The notes under the pieces are model-generated. The model was given only the letters and a program-made list of their open reading frames with translations, searched no databases and was not told the origin of the DNA. A stretch of 64,000 bases of DNA from Penicillium oxalicum. Lineage: Eukaryota; Ascomycota; Eurotiomycetes; Eurotiales; Aspergillaceae. The number at the start of each line of letters is the position of its first letter. Position 1 is the first letter of the stretch. The position numbers were made by a program, and so were the translations under genes. Of the stretch, positions 1 through 10,358 are shown piece after piece. The DNA lies in NCBI RefSeq assembly GCF_001723175.1, contig NC_064650.1:1488001-1552000 (forward strand), given 5' to 3'.

Positions 1-172
1 AGTCCGAATTGATTAACAGATCCTGCTTTTTATCACCACGTCCTTCCAACTGATTGTGAGGACAGGACCAACGGAGCCTGCCATTGACATTCCCTCCAGC
101 CTTCACGATCAATGCAAAATCACTCTTTGTCACACAATTCTCATTGCACCAACATTCTCTTTCCCCTCCCGC

Positions 173-937
173 TTAGTGGCGGACGGTGAAGTCAAGGTAA
201 CCTTCACCCTTGAAGCCCTCGAGAGTGATCATCTGGAAAACGGGGTTACCGGGTCTCAAGCCAAGCTTCTTCCAACCGTTGAAGTGGTTGGCCACGTTGA
301 CGGTGCCAGTGGTGCGGTGCTCGCGACGGACGGACCAGTACTGCTTGAAGCTGGTGGCGCCGTAGATCTCCGGAACGTTGTTGTAGTCCAAGCTGTAGAC
401 GTCGTAGACACCGCCGTCGCTGTAGACCTGACCGAGGATGTGTCCATTGCCAGGAGTACCAGAACCGTGAGAGTCAACAATGTACCACTCGGTCACGGGG
501 TCACGGGTCCATCCGTAGATGGCAAGAGTCCAGTCACCAGAAGCCTTGAAGTAACCGTCCCAGGAGATGGTGCTATGAAGAGTCAGCTTGAATGGGTTCA
601 GGTCAAGAGGGAGCAATAAAGCACGGAAAAGAGTAAAAACTCACCGAGGAGCACCGCCACGGAAACCCTTTCCACCAAGGAACTCCTTGTTGGGAGTGTT
701 CCAGCCCAGCTCGAAACGACCGCTATCAGAGTACTCGGTGTAGCCAACGGAGGCTTTGTTGTCGTTGTAGAGCGAGTAGTAGAAGCCAGCGCCGTCGACA
801 CCGTCCTTGCTGTCGTGGAGGACGGTCGAGGCACGCTTGTCAAGCACAGACTCGGTGACGTTGACAGGGGAGGACATGGCCGGGGCCGCGAGGCCCATGA
901 GGACGGGCAGGACAGAGAGGTAGTTGGTGAAGAGCAT
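173..937 (-). CDS. GH11 endo-1,4-beta-xylanase, secreted
   Basis: Secreted endo-xylanase cleaving internal beta-1,4 bonds of xylan. Two exons (937-645 and 572-173) joined over a 72-bp intron (573-644, GTGAGT donor, CTGAC branch, TAG acceptor) give 230 aa. Residues 1 to about 22 form a signal peptide, and a Lys-Arg at about 34-35 is a likely Kex2 cut. The body is a GH11 jelly roll: YGWTRDPVTEWY carries the nucleophile Glu126, YWSVRREHR and VANHFNGW are family blocks, and LEGF carries the acid/base Glu216. The start was chosen at the Met heading the signal peptide; the in-frame upstream Met lies in the leader. Odd points: Glu85 sits where GH11 enzymes normally have Asn or Asp, and the thumb reads PEIYG rather than PSI-G. 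The family assignment is secure; substrate range is inferred from the family. Confidence 0.95.
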
Positions 938-3448
938 CTTGACGGCTGATTCGGGTGAATACGATTGATGAGAGAGAGAGAGTGTGTGTGAAGTGCTCTT
1001 GAAGATGGTTTCTTCTTCAACATTGGAACGGGGATTCTCAACCTTTAAATGTCTGTTCAAGTGCCCAGAGTGACTCTAGATGGGACTTTCTCATTTTACC
1101 CTGAAGATGGATGTTTCTTGAAAGTGCAATATGATGGAGGCACAACATTGGTGGGTACTCCACAGAGGTGAGATTAATGTGGCACCACCATAATCAAGCT
1201 AGTCCCTAACGTAGATTGAGCAATAGGTAGAAAGGGATTAAAATCATTCCCCGAATTCAGAAAGTACGGTTTTGTCTCTCCCCTTTCATACCCGTGCAGC
1301 AAATCTGGTCATCCAGACGGCATCCCCAAATGTTGAACCGATTCAGGCAGATCTTCCAAGTGACGGGCCCTTGACGAGTCAAATTGTTCCATCAATTGAG
1401 TTGTAAGAAGACCTCTGGACTGCGTTCATACGTCAAACCGTGCACAATTGGCAAAGTCAAATTTCCTCTGACTGATTACCAGATATTCGGCTAAAAGTAG
1501 CGTCGGACCCTGTTCCTGAACCGGATTCCAATGGACCCTGAAACAAAGTGGAGTGTGCCCTATCGACGAAGATGGCAATTCTCCGTCGAACGCCATCTGG
1601 GCTTCGTGCTTCCAGATCATAGTGGCCTCTTCGATGTGAACTTTAACTCCACCGCTCATCCTGAGATCTGACAGTTCGTCCAGCCTAATGTTCTTCGGTC
1701 TCCATCCGGACCCTTGTCTTGTACAACTGAAACGGAGCACCCCCCACGGTTGATGATTATCATGTCTCTTTCTGGAAGCGCGGACGGAAGAGCGCTTCCG
1801 AAGGCCGACCACAAAACTGCCGATGATTTACCGATCACTAATTGGGTGGAAGAATGGCGAGTGATCACTCAAGTTCCTTTACGAAGGGTCGAGAAAGTCC
1901 ATGAAGAAGATTTTGAGGTGATGCCCCACTCGGTCACATAACTCCATTCCATAAGGCTTTGCCCGAAGATTGACTCATGATCGTGTTGGAGCAAACAGAT
2001 AGTATTTCGATGCGGAGAGTGCAGAACAATCTTGAATGTGAGACGCGTCCTTGCCCCACGCTCAATTTTGCAGAGTCCTCCACTTTCTCACGGTCAGCTA
2101 TCCTAGTGGGCAAAAATGCATATCCAATAGTAAACAGTTCGTGCAGGATGATTCGGCTGGAAAGCAGCCGGGAGGATCAAAACGCCATGGCGTCTGTTGT
2201 GACAGCTAAGCAATCTCCATAAATTGATTTAGGGGTGCAATTGGCGGTTGAAGGCGGTGACGCTGCACCATGCGGCATTCAATGTGGACCCCACTCTTCA
2301 TCTACCAGGCTTCTTCAACTTGACAGGCGATATTGGACTCCAGATTACTGTAAGACACCGGCAAAAAGATGCATGTTTTGTATCCGATACTTCCGAAGCT
2401 CTCAGAGGAATCGATCATGCAGACCTCAGAAAGTTCATCCACGGTCATGCTCATTCTTTCTATGGAGGTCGAATCAATTGTGGTTCTCCAAGCCACGTTC
2501 TTTAAAACCGTCACTCACTCGTACCGGTGTCTTTTGCGGCGCACGATTGTGTACGTAGACAGTAGTCAATAATTTGAATATAGACGGTGAGGGTTTGGAG
2601 CAAGGGCTATTATTGACATGTGTGGAGTCTGCCGAACAGGTCGAGAAGAATTCCACTTCTGGTGTATGTAGGCCTCGGCACGTAGCAAATGCAGGAAGAG
2701 ACACAGCCTGTTACGAGCGGGCAGCTACTGGAGCCGATTATGGTCTGACTGTCCTCAAAAACGAGGGAACAACATACATACCTATATTTCCCCCCGGGCT
2801 GATGAACGTGGGGATCATTCCTGACAAATCTAACCTGGGACCAAGGACCTTGGATCAACAGATGATTGTCTAACATGTTCTTCGTGCCCTTTGTACAGCA
2901 TGAAAAACTAGAACATATTTCCTCTTGATGCTCATTACACTTCAATTGATTAATAAATGCAATATATCCGTCTTGATTCCTGTATATATTTCTTTTGAGT
3001 AACCTCCAGATGTATGATGCACCGGGGGACACTTAGAGTCGCTTGGCTGTCGCGACTTTGGGCCCTGCCTCTACATGGACGTGATGTTTTTCCAGTACAT
3101 TGTAAACACTGAAAAAGTCAACGCTGAAGTTTAACAAAAAGAAGCCCTTGCGACTGCTAAATAATCGAACAACACACCAGATCTGCCAGACGTCGATCCA
3201 CACGCTGTAGCATCAGACGCTCGATCAAAAGGGTCCAGGATTCTAGAACACCATTACAGCAAAGATGGTCAGGTGAGTTATTAGAGACCTCAGGCACTAA
3301 TCCTGCTGCATGCCAATAGCTTATCGCCGGTCCGATGGCTGTTACAGTCACGTGTGATAAGCGGCTGTGGCTCGCAGCTCTGGATGCTGTGACGGATTCC
3401 CGTGCTAGATGCTTTCCAGCTTCATGGCACTGGTGTCTCAGATGATCA
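938..3448. other. 2.5-kb gap, no convincing gene
   Basis: This is the xylanase promoter side plus the leader of the CID gene. It holds only short overlapping open frames on both strands. The most protein-like is a 128-codon minus-strand frame at 1426-1812 that starts only at GTG, and an 85-codon plus-strand frame at 2248-2505. Neither has a plausible start context or a recognised domain; they may be chance frames or decayed genes. Confidence 0.5.
1489..1495 (+). promoter_or_regulatory. possible XlnR/Xlr1 site (GGCTAAA)
   Basis: A GGCTAAA heptamer lies about 550 bp upstream of the xylanase start, in the opposite orientation to the gene. GGCTAA(A/G) is the known consensus of the xylanolytic activator XlnR, which can act in either orientation. 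One 7-mer is weak evidence. Confidence 0.3.
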
Positions 3449-5189
3449 ATGGCTTCTCACCAGATCGCTATCGCGAAAGCTTCATTTGCAGCTGGACTTT
3501 TACGCCCAGATCCCTTGTCTGTCGCACGGGATGATATCACCTTCTTTCATTCAGCCCTTGACCGTGCGCTGAACCATTGCTCCCCAGCAAATATCCAGGT
3601 CTGATCCGTGACTAGCTCTCTTCTCCCATCACGCCCCAGTCATGCTAAAAAAAGGCTCTCGGTCGACACAGGCGTGTAAAGCATGGTTACTTGAACATGT
3701 CGCCTCCTCCGCAAATCGCGTGAGTGGACTAGCCAAGTATCTTGTCGCATTAGCTAGCCTCTCGGGTGAGACGGCAGCAGTAGGCACAAGCACCGGGGCG
3801 TCCACAGCCCATAAACCCGGACCGGGGACCTCCCTCAAGCGTCGCCGACTTCACATCTTGTATCTCCTCAATGATCTGTTGCATCACAGCAAGTACCACC
3901 TCGACACAACGGCCACCTTCTCCACGCTTAGCGGGTCTCTGCAATCCCATGCGATTGAGCTGGTTGGTTGTGCTGCTGCATATGATCAACAAAAGCACCC
4001 TCGTCATCATCAGCGCCTCCATGAGCTGCTGGACATTTGGTCTGAGAATGGGTACTTTGGCCCTGAGCTGATGCAGAAGCTGCGCGAGACTGTGAAGAAT
4101 TCGGCAACCACTGGCATTGTGAGTGGCCAGGCATCGGCTGATGTCTTAATCGACGAGCCCGATGGCGCCAAAAGGCCTGCCGGCAAAGAAGCACCTTATG
4201 TCATGCCACCTACACACGGCGATCCTTCGACCCCATACTACGACCTTCCTGCAGGCAACTGGATACCTCATATCATTCCTAATTCGACTATTCCGCTTCG
4301 CCCGGACAGTATCAAGCCATTGCAATTTCTGGCGGGTCCAGCAGACCAATCGCTTGTTCGGGTTTTGAAAGACTTTATGTCAGAGGTGGACCAGATCTAC
4401 GCTACGGAAGACCTCGTCAAAGATGATGACCACATGGATATCGACGAGCTTGGCCAACGGATTACTCGAGATGAGATCACCGGCGAGATTCTGGATGGTG
4501 AGACGTATTATGGCTGGTCTCGTGCATTCTGTCAACAAATGAAACGGCGGCCAGGGTCACCACGCAGTCGTTCTCGAAGCCACAGCAGATCTCGCGGAAC
4601 TGTCAAACGGAGATACAGCGAGAGCTCGCTGAGTGATGACAGCGACCGATCTCGTTCACACGGAGGAAGCCGCGCGAACGACCGGGATCGTGAGTATCGC
4701 CGACCTCGTGGCTCGCGTTCCCCCAGTCGTCCCCGTCGTAGGTCAAGATCTCGCACCAGTGAGAATTCCTATAGGCCTGAAGAGCCCTTCTCATCGCGCT
4801 TTCCACCTCCGGGCCAGCCCTCCTTCGCTCCGCCGCCGCCACCGCCACCGCCAGTAGTTCATTCAAAGTCCTACCAGCCGAATCAGCCATACATCCAACC
4901 ACCTTATCAGGCACCCAACTCTGGCGTCAACTTCGCTCCTCCACCTCCGCCTCCATACCCCGGCGCCTGGCCGCCGGGCCTCCCCCCACCAATGCCGGGC
5001 ATGTCCTTTCCCCCACTTGGCCCGGGCATGAACCATCCGGCATTTCCTCACTCGTTCCCAGGGCAGCATCATCCAGTGCCTATGCCTCCCGGACAACAGC
5101 CATCTCAGGGACAGTACCATTATCCTCCTTATCATCCTAACGGGCAACATGGTGGTGGGTGGAATCAACAGGGTCCTGGCTGGCAATAG
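3449..5189 (+). CDS. CID-domain, RS- and proline-rich RNA-processing protein (CHERP-like)
   Basis: Probable nuclear RNA-processing factor that binds the RNA polymerase II CTD. Exon 1 (3449-3598, 50 codons) begins MASHQIAIAKASF; a 73-bp intron (3599-3671; CACAG acceptor, CTAAA branch) joins it to exon 2 (3672-5189), giving 555 aa. The ATG at 3642 lies inside that intron and is not the start; an in-frame TGA sits just upstream of 3449. Residues about 1-190 form a CID-like helical domain (LHILYLLNDLLHHSK, LLDIWSENGYF). About 340-430 is an Arg/Ser tract typical of splicing factors, and the last 120 residues are Pro/Gly-rich. This layout matches CHERP-like CID proteins, but no RRM or SURP domain is visible. 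Direct CTD binding is inferred from the family. Confidence 0.88.
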
Positions 5190-5698
5190 TCGTGAGCTGG
5201 CTTTGGTGGATTCTGATCTGTATTTTTACTAAACTCCAAAACCTGACCATCACTGCGTGATCTCCTGCAACATGTGCAACGACACCTGATTGACTATTCT
5301 TGTTCAAGTGTAGCTGTAATGTCAAACAACAACCGTCTCGCTCTGCTGGCTTCAAACAGGAGAGGATTGCAGAGGCATAGTGGGCTGATTGCCTTCCATT
5401 TGATAAACGATAGATCCACCTTACGCTCAAAATATTGCAACTGTCCTCAACGAATCGCTTTGTCAACTACATGCGCATCGAGACTTGGAAGCTTGTGTTT
5501 TGGGAAGGTGCGACCCTGAAAGACCAAGCAAACATTTGCCCACAAAGAGGACCTTTTCCAACACACGATGCGTTTGACATCTTCATTTCCTCCAACCCCG
5601 ATACTCTCTATCGCCTTTCACGTCTTTTCAGTTTCCTACCTCTTCACAAACGTACTACCCCACCCCCTCGCTTTTTTTCAGCTTTGTCCAAGCCTTTC
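5190..5698. other. 509-bp intergenic spacer
   Basis: This is the 3' flank of the CID gene and the leader of the Gag-like gene. An in-frame open extension runs upstream of 5699 to 5435, but its residues look like translated leader (CT-rich, no conserved block). No other feature seen. Confidence 0.6.
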
Positions 5699-6820
5699 AT
5701 GATGGAATCCTCTCCTGAACCGCCCTCTAGCCCTCCGCATGAGGATTCAGAAGATAGTCCATGGGCCTCTCCAGCTAAGCCTCGCAAAGGTCGAGGCCCT
5801 CGCCCCATTGCAGGTGCCCTTGGATCCTCTGATGATGAGCCGGCGCGTATCTCTATGAGAAAGGTTAGGCTTGCCCCCCGTCGCTCTGCCAGAATTGCCG
5901 AAAAATTACAAAACCTATCTTCATCTCAAGACGAGACTCCTGCTGAAGAACATGTCTTAAAGCAAGGAGACGACGACACCAAAAGCCCTCACACCTCTAA
6001 CAAGGAGATTCGCGTCACCACTCCACCTGCTACCAGTCCAGCTGCCAACGCGGAAGATAACCTCACCATCGCTTCGACTGCGACCAGTCAGGTTGCCGAT
6101 ATCGAGGACAATATTGCCATCGCTCCACCGGCTGAAGAAGCATCCACTACCAATGCTCTCGAAACCGTCCACGACGACAGTTTCTCCGACACATCGGACA
6201 CTGGAACTGAATGGGATGCTGGCCAGTATGGTGTTTTTGACCCAGATGACAAGGACTTTGTTGGTCACAGTTACGACGGCGATATTTGGACCTGCCCCTT
6301 CGCCTTCAGGGACTACATCCTGGAAGCTGCCATGTTTGAGTGTAACGAGCGAAAGTTCCGACACCATCTTCAGGATTGTCTGCGTGGCTCGGCACGCGAG
6401 TGGTATGACAAGGAACTAGATGACCAGGAGCGCCGAGAGCTCCGCCACGGCTTTCTCGAAGATTGGCTCAGCAATCTTGTCTGGAGATTCCGTCCTGACC
6501 CGGTAATCACTTTCGAGCTACTGGAATCCAATCCATGGACTTGGGAATCGGTGCGGAAGAACATGGACATTGAAGACTGGCTGCTAGCTCAATACGCCCA
6601 CACTGAGGCTCATGGCGGTCGTGAGAATGAGAGACTGCAGTTTATTTGGGAGACCATGAGTCCAGAAATGCGATGTGATGTGCCGGAGCCCGAGGGTTGT
6701 ACTACCTACCAAGATTTCCTCAAGGATCTGGTGCGAGCGAACGAGCAGTGGCGTAAGGATGCTGCCGAGGATAACACTCAGGATGGACCACCGAAGAAGA
6801 AGATGCGCCAGGGCATTTGA
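5699..6820 (+). CDS. solitary Ty3/Gypsy Gag-like domain protein
   Basis: A 373-aa protein from one exon. The start is placed at the first of two adjacent Met codons (5699), where a Ser/Pro/acidic low-complexity region begins. Residues 1-190 look disordered, with Lys/Arg patches (KPRKGRGPRP, RRSARIAEK) and acidic stretches. About 190-360 resembles the capsid-like core of fungal Ty3/Gypsy Gag: LRGSAREWYDKELDDQERR, a W-L-L-A-QYA segment, LQFIWETMSPEMR-D-PEP and a final F-L-DLVRANEQW helix. The tail PPKKKMR could be a nuclear localisation signal. No zinc knuckle, protease, reverse transcriptase or integrase follows, and I saw no flanking LTRs. It is either a domesticated gag gene or a truncated element; the intact frame favours the former. 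Function unknown. Confidence 0.75.
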   Translation: MMESSPEPPSSPPHEDSEDSPWASPAKPRKGRGPRPIAGALGSSDDEPARISMRKVRLAPRRSARIAEKLQNLSSSQDETPAEEHVLKQGDDDTKSPHTSNKEIRVTTPPATSPAANAEDNLTIASTATSQVADIEDNIAIAPPAEEASTTNALETVHDDSFSDTSDTGTEWDAGQYGVFDPDDKDFVGHSYDGDIWTCPFAFRDYILEAAMFECNERKFRHHLQDCLRGSAREWYDKELDDQERRELRHGFLEDWLSNLVWRFRPDPVITFELLESNPWTWESVRKNMDIEDWLLAQYAHTEAHGGRENERLQFIWETMSPEMRCDVPEPEGCTTYQDFLKDLVRANEQWRKDAAEDNTQDGPPKKKMRQGI

Positions 6821-7386
6821 GCATTTCTTGGAGGTCCAGGCTGATCTTGCAGTGTCATGATGATGTATGAGTTTGAAGTCATGGAAGGATGAATTTGGAG
6901 GACAGTCTCGATTAATGGATGTGTTCTGAGTATCTACATGTTTGGATTTGATGGGGCACAAAAACAAACATTCACACATGGCTTATTGTCATTATCTAAC
7001 AATTATGATGAGATGTCTGTTTAATGAGCTATTAGTTTGAAGGTGTACACCTGCCAGATCTTTCAACTGCGGAGAGAACAGCAGTGACCATTTTCCTTGT
7101 AACATCAAGTTCGAAATCGCATCACTGTTCAGATGCGTGGAGCTCCATCCTTGAACTTGCAATGTCATCTTCATCATCAACTAAACCGAAAGATGCTTAG
7201 CCAATTGCCAAGCCCTCGGGCCTTCCGACAGTGGGGGGTTGATTTCCCGTTTGGCGCCTGTTTCTTGGATGAAGCATGACCACTCTCAAGGGACCAGCTT
7301 AATCGTTCACATTGATGTGGTGACGATCTGGCCCTGTCCACTTCACAAAAGTAATTGTATACCACACTCTAGTTGTCTTGTAGGAC
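6821..7386. other. 566-bp intergenic spacer
   Basis: 3' flank of the Gag-like gene and promoter side of the Zn2Cys6 gene, AT-rich. No open frame with protein-like content and no repeat recognised. Confidence 0.6.
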
Positions 7387-9025
7387 ATGAGAGGAAACCC
7401 AGCAACCCCATCAAAGGCCTGTCAGCCCTGCCGCGCAAAACGGCGCAAGGTAAGACGCGCGACCTGGCCATGCACGTGAGCGCATCTCTAACAGACGCAC
7501 GTTGCATAGTGTGATCTGGTCCGACCTGAATGCTCGCAGTGTCGAAGAGCGAACATTCCATGTGGAGGTTATCGAGATTCTTTTTCATTGCGGCTCCGCG
7601 ATCAGACATCTCTTGCGGCTCGCAAAGTACAGAAACGCCAGTCTGACGCCGTGACGAGCTCGACAGATGGATCGGAAAGCGCATCTGGGGATGAAAATGG
7701 GCAACTTATCAGCCCTGTGCTCAGTTTGAGTCTGTCCGAGAGCCCAGAGTTCCTGTCTGTCAGCTACTTTATGAATGTGTACGCTCCAACCTCGGCGTTC
7801 AATTACTTGATCGATGTGTCACCGGCTTTTCTGACCCAAAAGGGATTGGAGCACGCGTTCCTAGCGCCTGCCTTGCTGTTCTTTTCGCAGAACTGGCGAG
7901 ATTCACTGGCACGGTCGCTGGCTCAGAAACATTATGCACTGGCGTTGAGATCAATCAACCTTGCGCTTTCGAATCCGGACTCAGCCACTGCCGACAGGAC
8001 CCTGCTCTCTGTGCTACTGCTGAGTCTCTTTGAAGCGCTGATCTTTCAGGGACGATCAGATCCTATCAATTGGAATGCTCACACTCAGGGTGCCATGGAG
8101 TTGCTGCGTCTCCGCGGCAAGCAACAATTCAACGGTCCACTGGGCCGTAGTCTCTTCCGTCATGCATCAATGAATATCAGAACCCAGTGTGCTCAGCTGG
8201 GTCTACAGGCGCCATCGGCATTAGCAGTTCTCGAGACGGGCCAGTTCGAAGAGCCAAGTCCCAGAGAACATCAATACAGGCTATTTGGGCAAGTCGTCGC
8301 CGGAATCGCGAGTCTCCGATGCGAGAGGCCCCAACTCACGACATCAGAGGTCATTCTCAGGATCTTCAAGTTGGAGGCAGACATCCATCAGATCCTGATT
8401 GAGTTTCAAAAAGCGATGCCATTCCACACTCTGGACCCGACGACGCTACACAAGTCAATACGCAGCTTCCGAGGACGAATCGATCACTATCCCTCGTTTG
8501 GGGGTGCGCGCGATATGAACACGCTGCGTATGGTCCGATTGTTCATCATCCGCATGCTGGACGAGACGCTCGTGCGCAGATCGGTTCAGCCGGGGGCAGT
8601 GCCGCAGGACTTATTTGCCAGAGCTCGAACACTGATAGATTTAACCTCTTTCGAAATGATAGCGGATATCCTGTCCAGTGTTCCGTACATTCTGGACATT
8701 TACGATCAGCCAAACTTTTCAGCTCGATCGTTGATTTATTGTTTATCCGGCGTGGCGATTCTCCGGTTTACGCCACTCGATGCGAGGGAATATGCAGTGG
8801 AGAGGCTGACCTTTGTGGGCGAGCGATATGGGTTCCCGCAGGCGATTGATTCTGCGAAAATGGTGCTGCAGGGGAAAGATTTGGAGAAATGGTAAGTTTT
8901 TTGAAAAAAAAAAATCAAATAAAAAGGGCTGCTTTGAAGATGGGGGGCGCGCTGATGTTGCCGGTACTTGGTGATCTGACACACTTGCTTGACTGTGTAG
9001 GATCTATCTTGCGGTGCTTTCGTAG
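7387..9025 (+). CDS. Zn2Cys6 transcription factor
   Basis: Nuclear DNA-binding regulator. Exon 1 (7387-7449) and exon 2 (7510-8891) flank a 60-bp intron (GTAAGA...CATAG) that splits the zinc cluster. Joined, Cys12, 15, 22, 29, 32 and 39 give CX2CX6CX6CX2CX6C, the exact binuclear cluster spacing. The rest is a helical C-terminal fungal regulatory domain (LSVLLLSLFEALIFQ, NWNAHTQGAMELLRLRG at about 170-200). A GTAAGT donor at 8892 and a GTGTAG acceptor at 9000 support a third exon (9001-9025) adding eight residues, for 489 aa; without it the frame stops at 8895. Similar short C6 regulators often occur alone or beside pathway genes. The nearest neighbours here are the Gag-like gene and a hydrophobin-like gene, so the target is unknown. 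Confidence 0.85.
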
Positions 9026-9615
9026 CAGAATCAGAGTCCTGATGAAAGGCCTTGCCGGCATGGTCTTTTCCAAAGGATTGAGGAGAGCTGGATTCTGGTC
9101 TAGAAAGGTAAGATGCTCGCTTTGCGTGGAGACGAAAAAGGTGCGAATCATGGATATACCCGGCGATTTCTCTATGGCTTGCCTATATCCATGACAGGTA
9201 GTCTACAGTCAAGGCAGGTGTCACTGTTCACCCCGAGTGGATGGAAATTGAGGGAGAAGAAAAAAAAAATCCCCATTAAAATTGAAGAAAATGAGATTAT
9301 CAGTTGTCGATCACGTAAGACAGAGCATGATAATATAGAAGAAAGCGACACGCAGCCAGAAGAGAGGCAAGAAAGGAGAAGAGACGAAGCACAATAAAAA
9401 AGAAAAACACAATCATAGCCGACTTTGCAACACGTCCAGCTCCATCAAACAAGAGAAGAGAGAATATTTGGAAAACACTCTCCCCTCTTTCCACGACCGA
9501 GGGCTATAGATCATATAGATCCCAAGTGTCTAAAAATGGCTTTTTCTCCATGAATAGAAAATGCCATTTAAAGAATGATTTGAAACCAAGCCAACTCGCT
9601 CATCAACCTCTCCGA
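9026..9615. other. 590-bp convergent intergenic spacer
   Basis: Shared 3' region between the Zn2Cys6 gene (+) and the hydrophobin-like gene (-). Purine-rich, with short A tracts; nothing else seen. Confidence 0.6.
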
Positions 9616-10358
9616 TCATGACAGAACATCGTTGATATACTCCGCCTGAGTCTCTGGGCGCTCGTAGCCCAGAGACGAGTAGTACTTTTCCTTGACCTCT
9701 TCAAAAGGCTTGCATCCAGGGTTGAGACCGGAACCCTATTCGGTAGAACAGAAAAGAGAAAGAGAAGAAAGATTAGAATCTTGGTCGATATTCAAAATAT
9801 ATAGATCAAAAGAAATCCACTTTTGTCTTTTCTTTCTTTTTTTTCCCCGGGGAATGGCTTACCGATTTGTTAGTATCACAGCACATGGGCAGATATCCGC
9901 GCTCATTGCATGTGTTGGGAGAAACCGCATCCGACATGGTCGAGCCTAGAGGATATGGCAATATTAGAGAAATGAATCGTCTTGCGTGTGCGCGCGACTT
10001 GCATCCCTGAAAATAAAAATGAAGAGGGGGAAAACCACAAACCCTTACATGAGAACGAGATCTGCGAGCTCACGGCGATTCCACCCAAAGCAGGCACCAG
10101 GTCACCCACTTTAGTGAGCAGTTCACGCGATGACTCCTGTACAGACATGCAGCATCGCTTATACTTGTTTGGTGGGCACTGGTAGGCGCCCACCAGAGTC
10201 GGGCTGGGCGTGGCTGCGGCGGAGACTGGCGACGAGGCCAGGTTGGACGACTTGGTCTTTGGTGAAGGGATGGCAGGAGTGCCGGAGCTGAGAGGGATGG
10301 CGGTGGTGCTGGTGACGGCCAGCGTGAGGAGGGTGTAAATGAATGTGGTGAAATGCAT
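9616..10358 (-). CDS. small secreted eight-cysteine hydrophobin-like protein
   Basis: Three exons (10358-10049, 9945-9863, 9735-9616; introns of 103 and 127 bp with GTAAGG/CTCTAG and GTAAGC/AATAG borders) encode 170 aa. Residues 1-20 are a signal peptide, followed by a Ser/Thr/Pro-rich linker to residue 58. Eight cysteines fall at 61, 69-70, 104, 116, 125-126 and 139, that is C-X7-CC-X33-C-X11-C-X8-CC-X12-C. The order C, CC, C, C, CC, C is the hydrophobin signature. The X33 loop is class I-like but the X8 before the second CC is class II-like, and a 31-residue tail follows the last Cys, longer than usual. It could be a true hydrophobin coating spores or hyphae, or a related small secreted protein of unknown role. 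The third cysteine is split by intron 1, which supports the model. Confidence 0.75.

Noticed and set aside
8893..8895. TAA as the end of the Zn2Cys6 gene
   Set aside because: The TAA is inside a GTAAGT donor; a good acceptor 109 bp later continues the frame for eight residues. Kept only as an alternative end.
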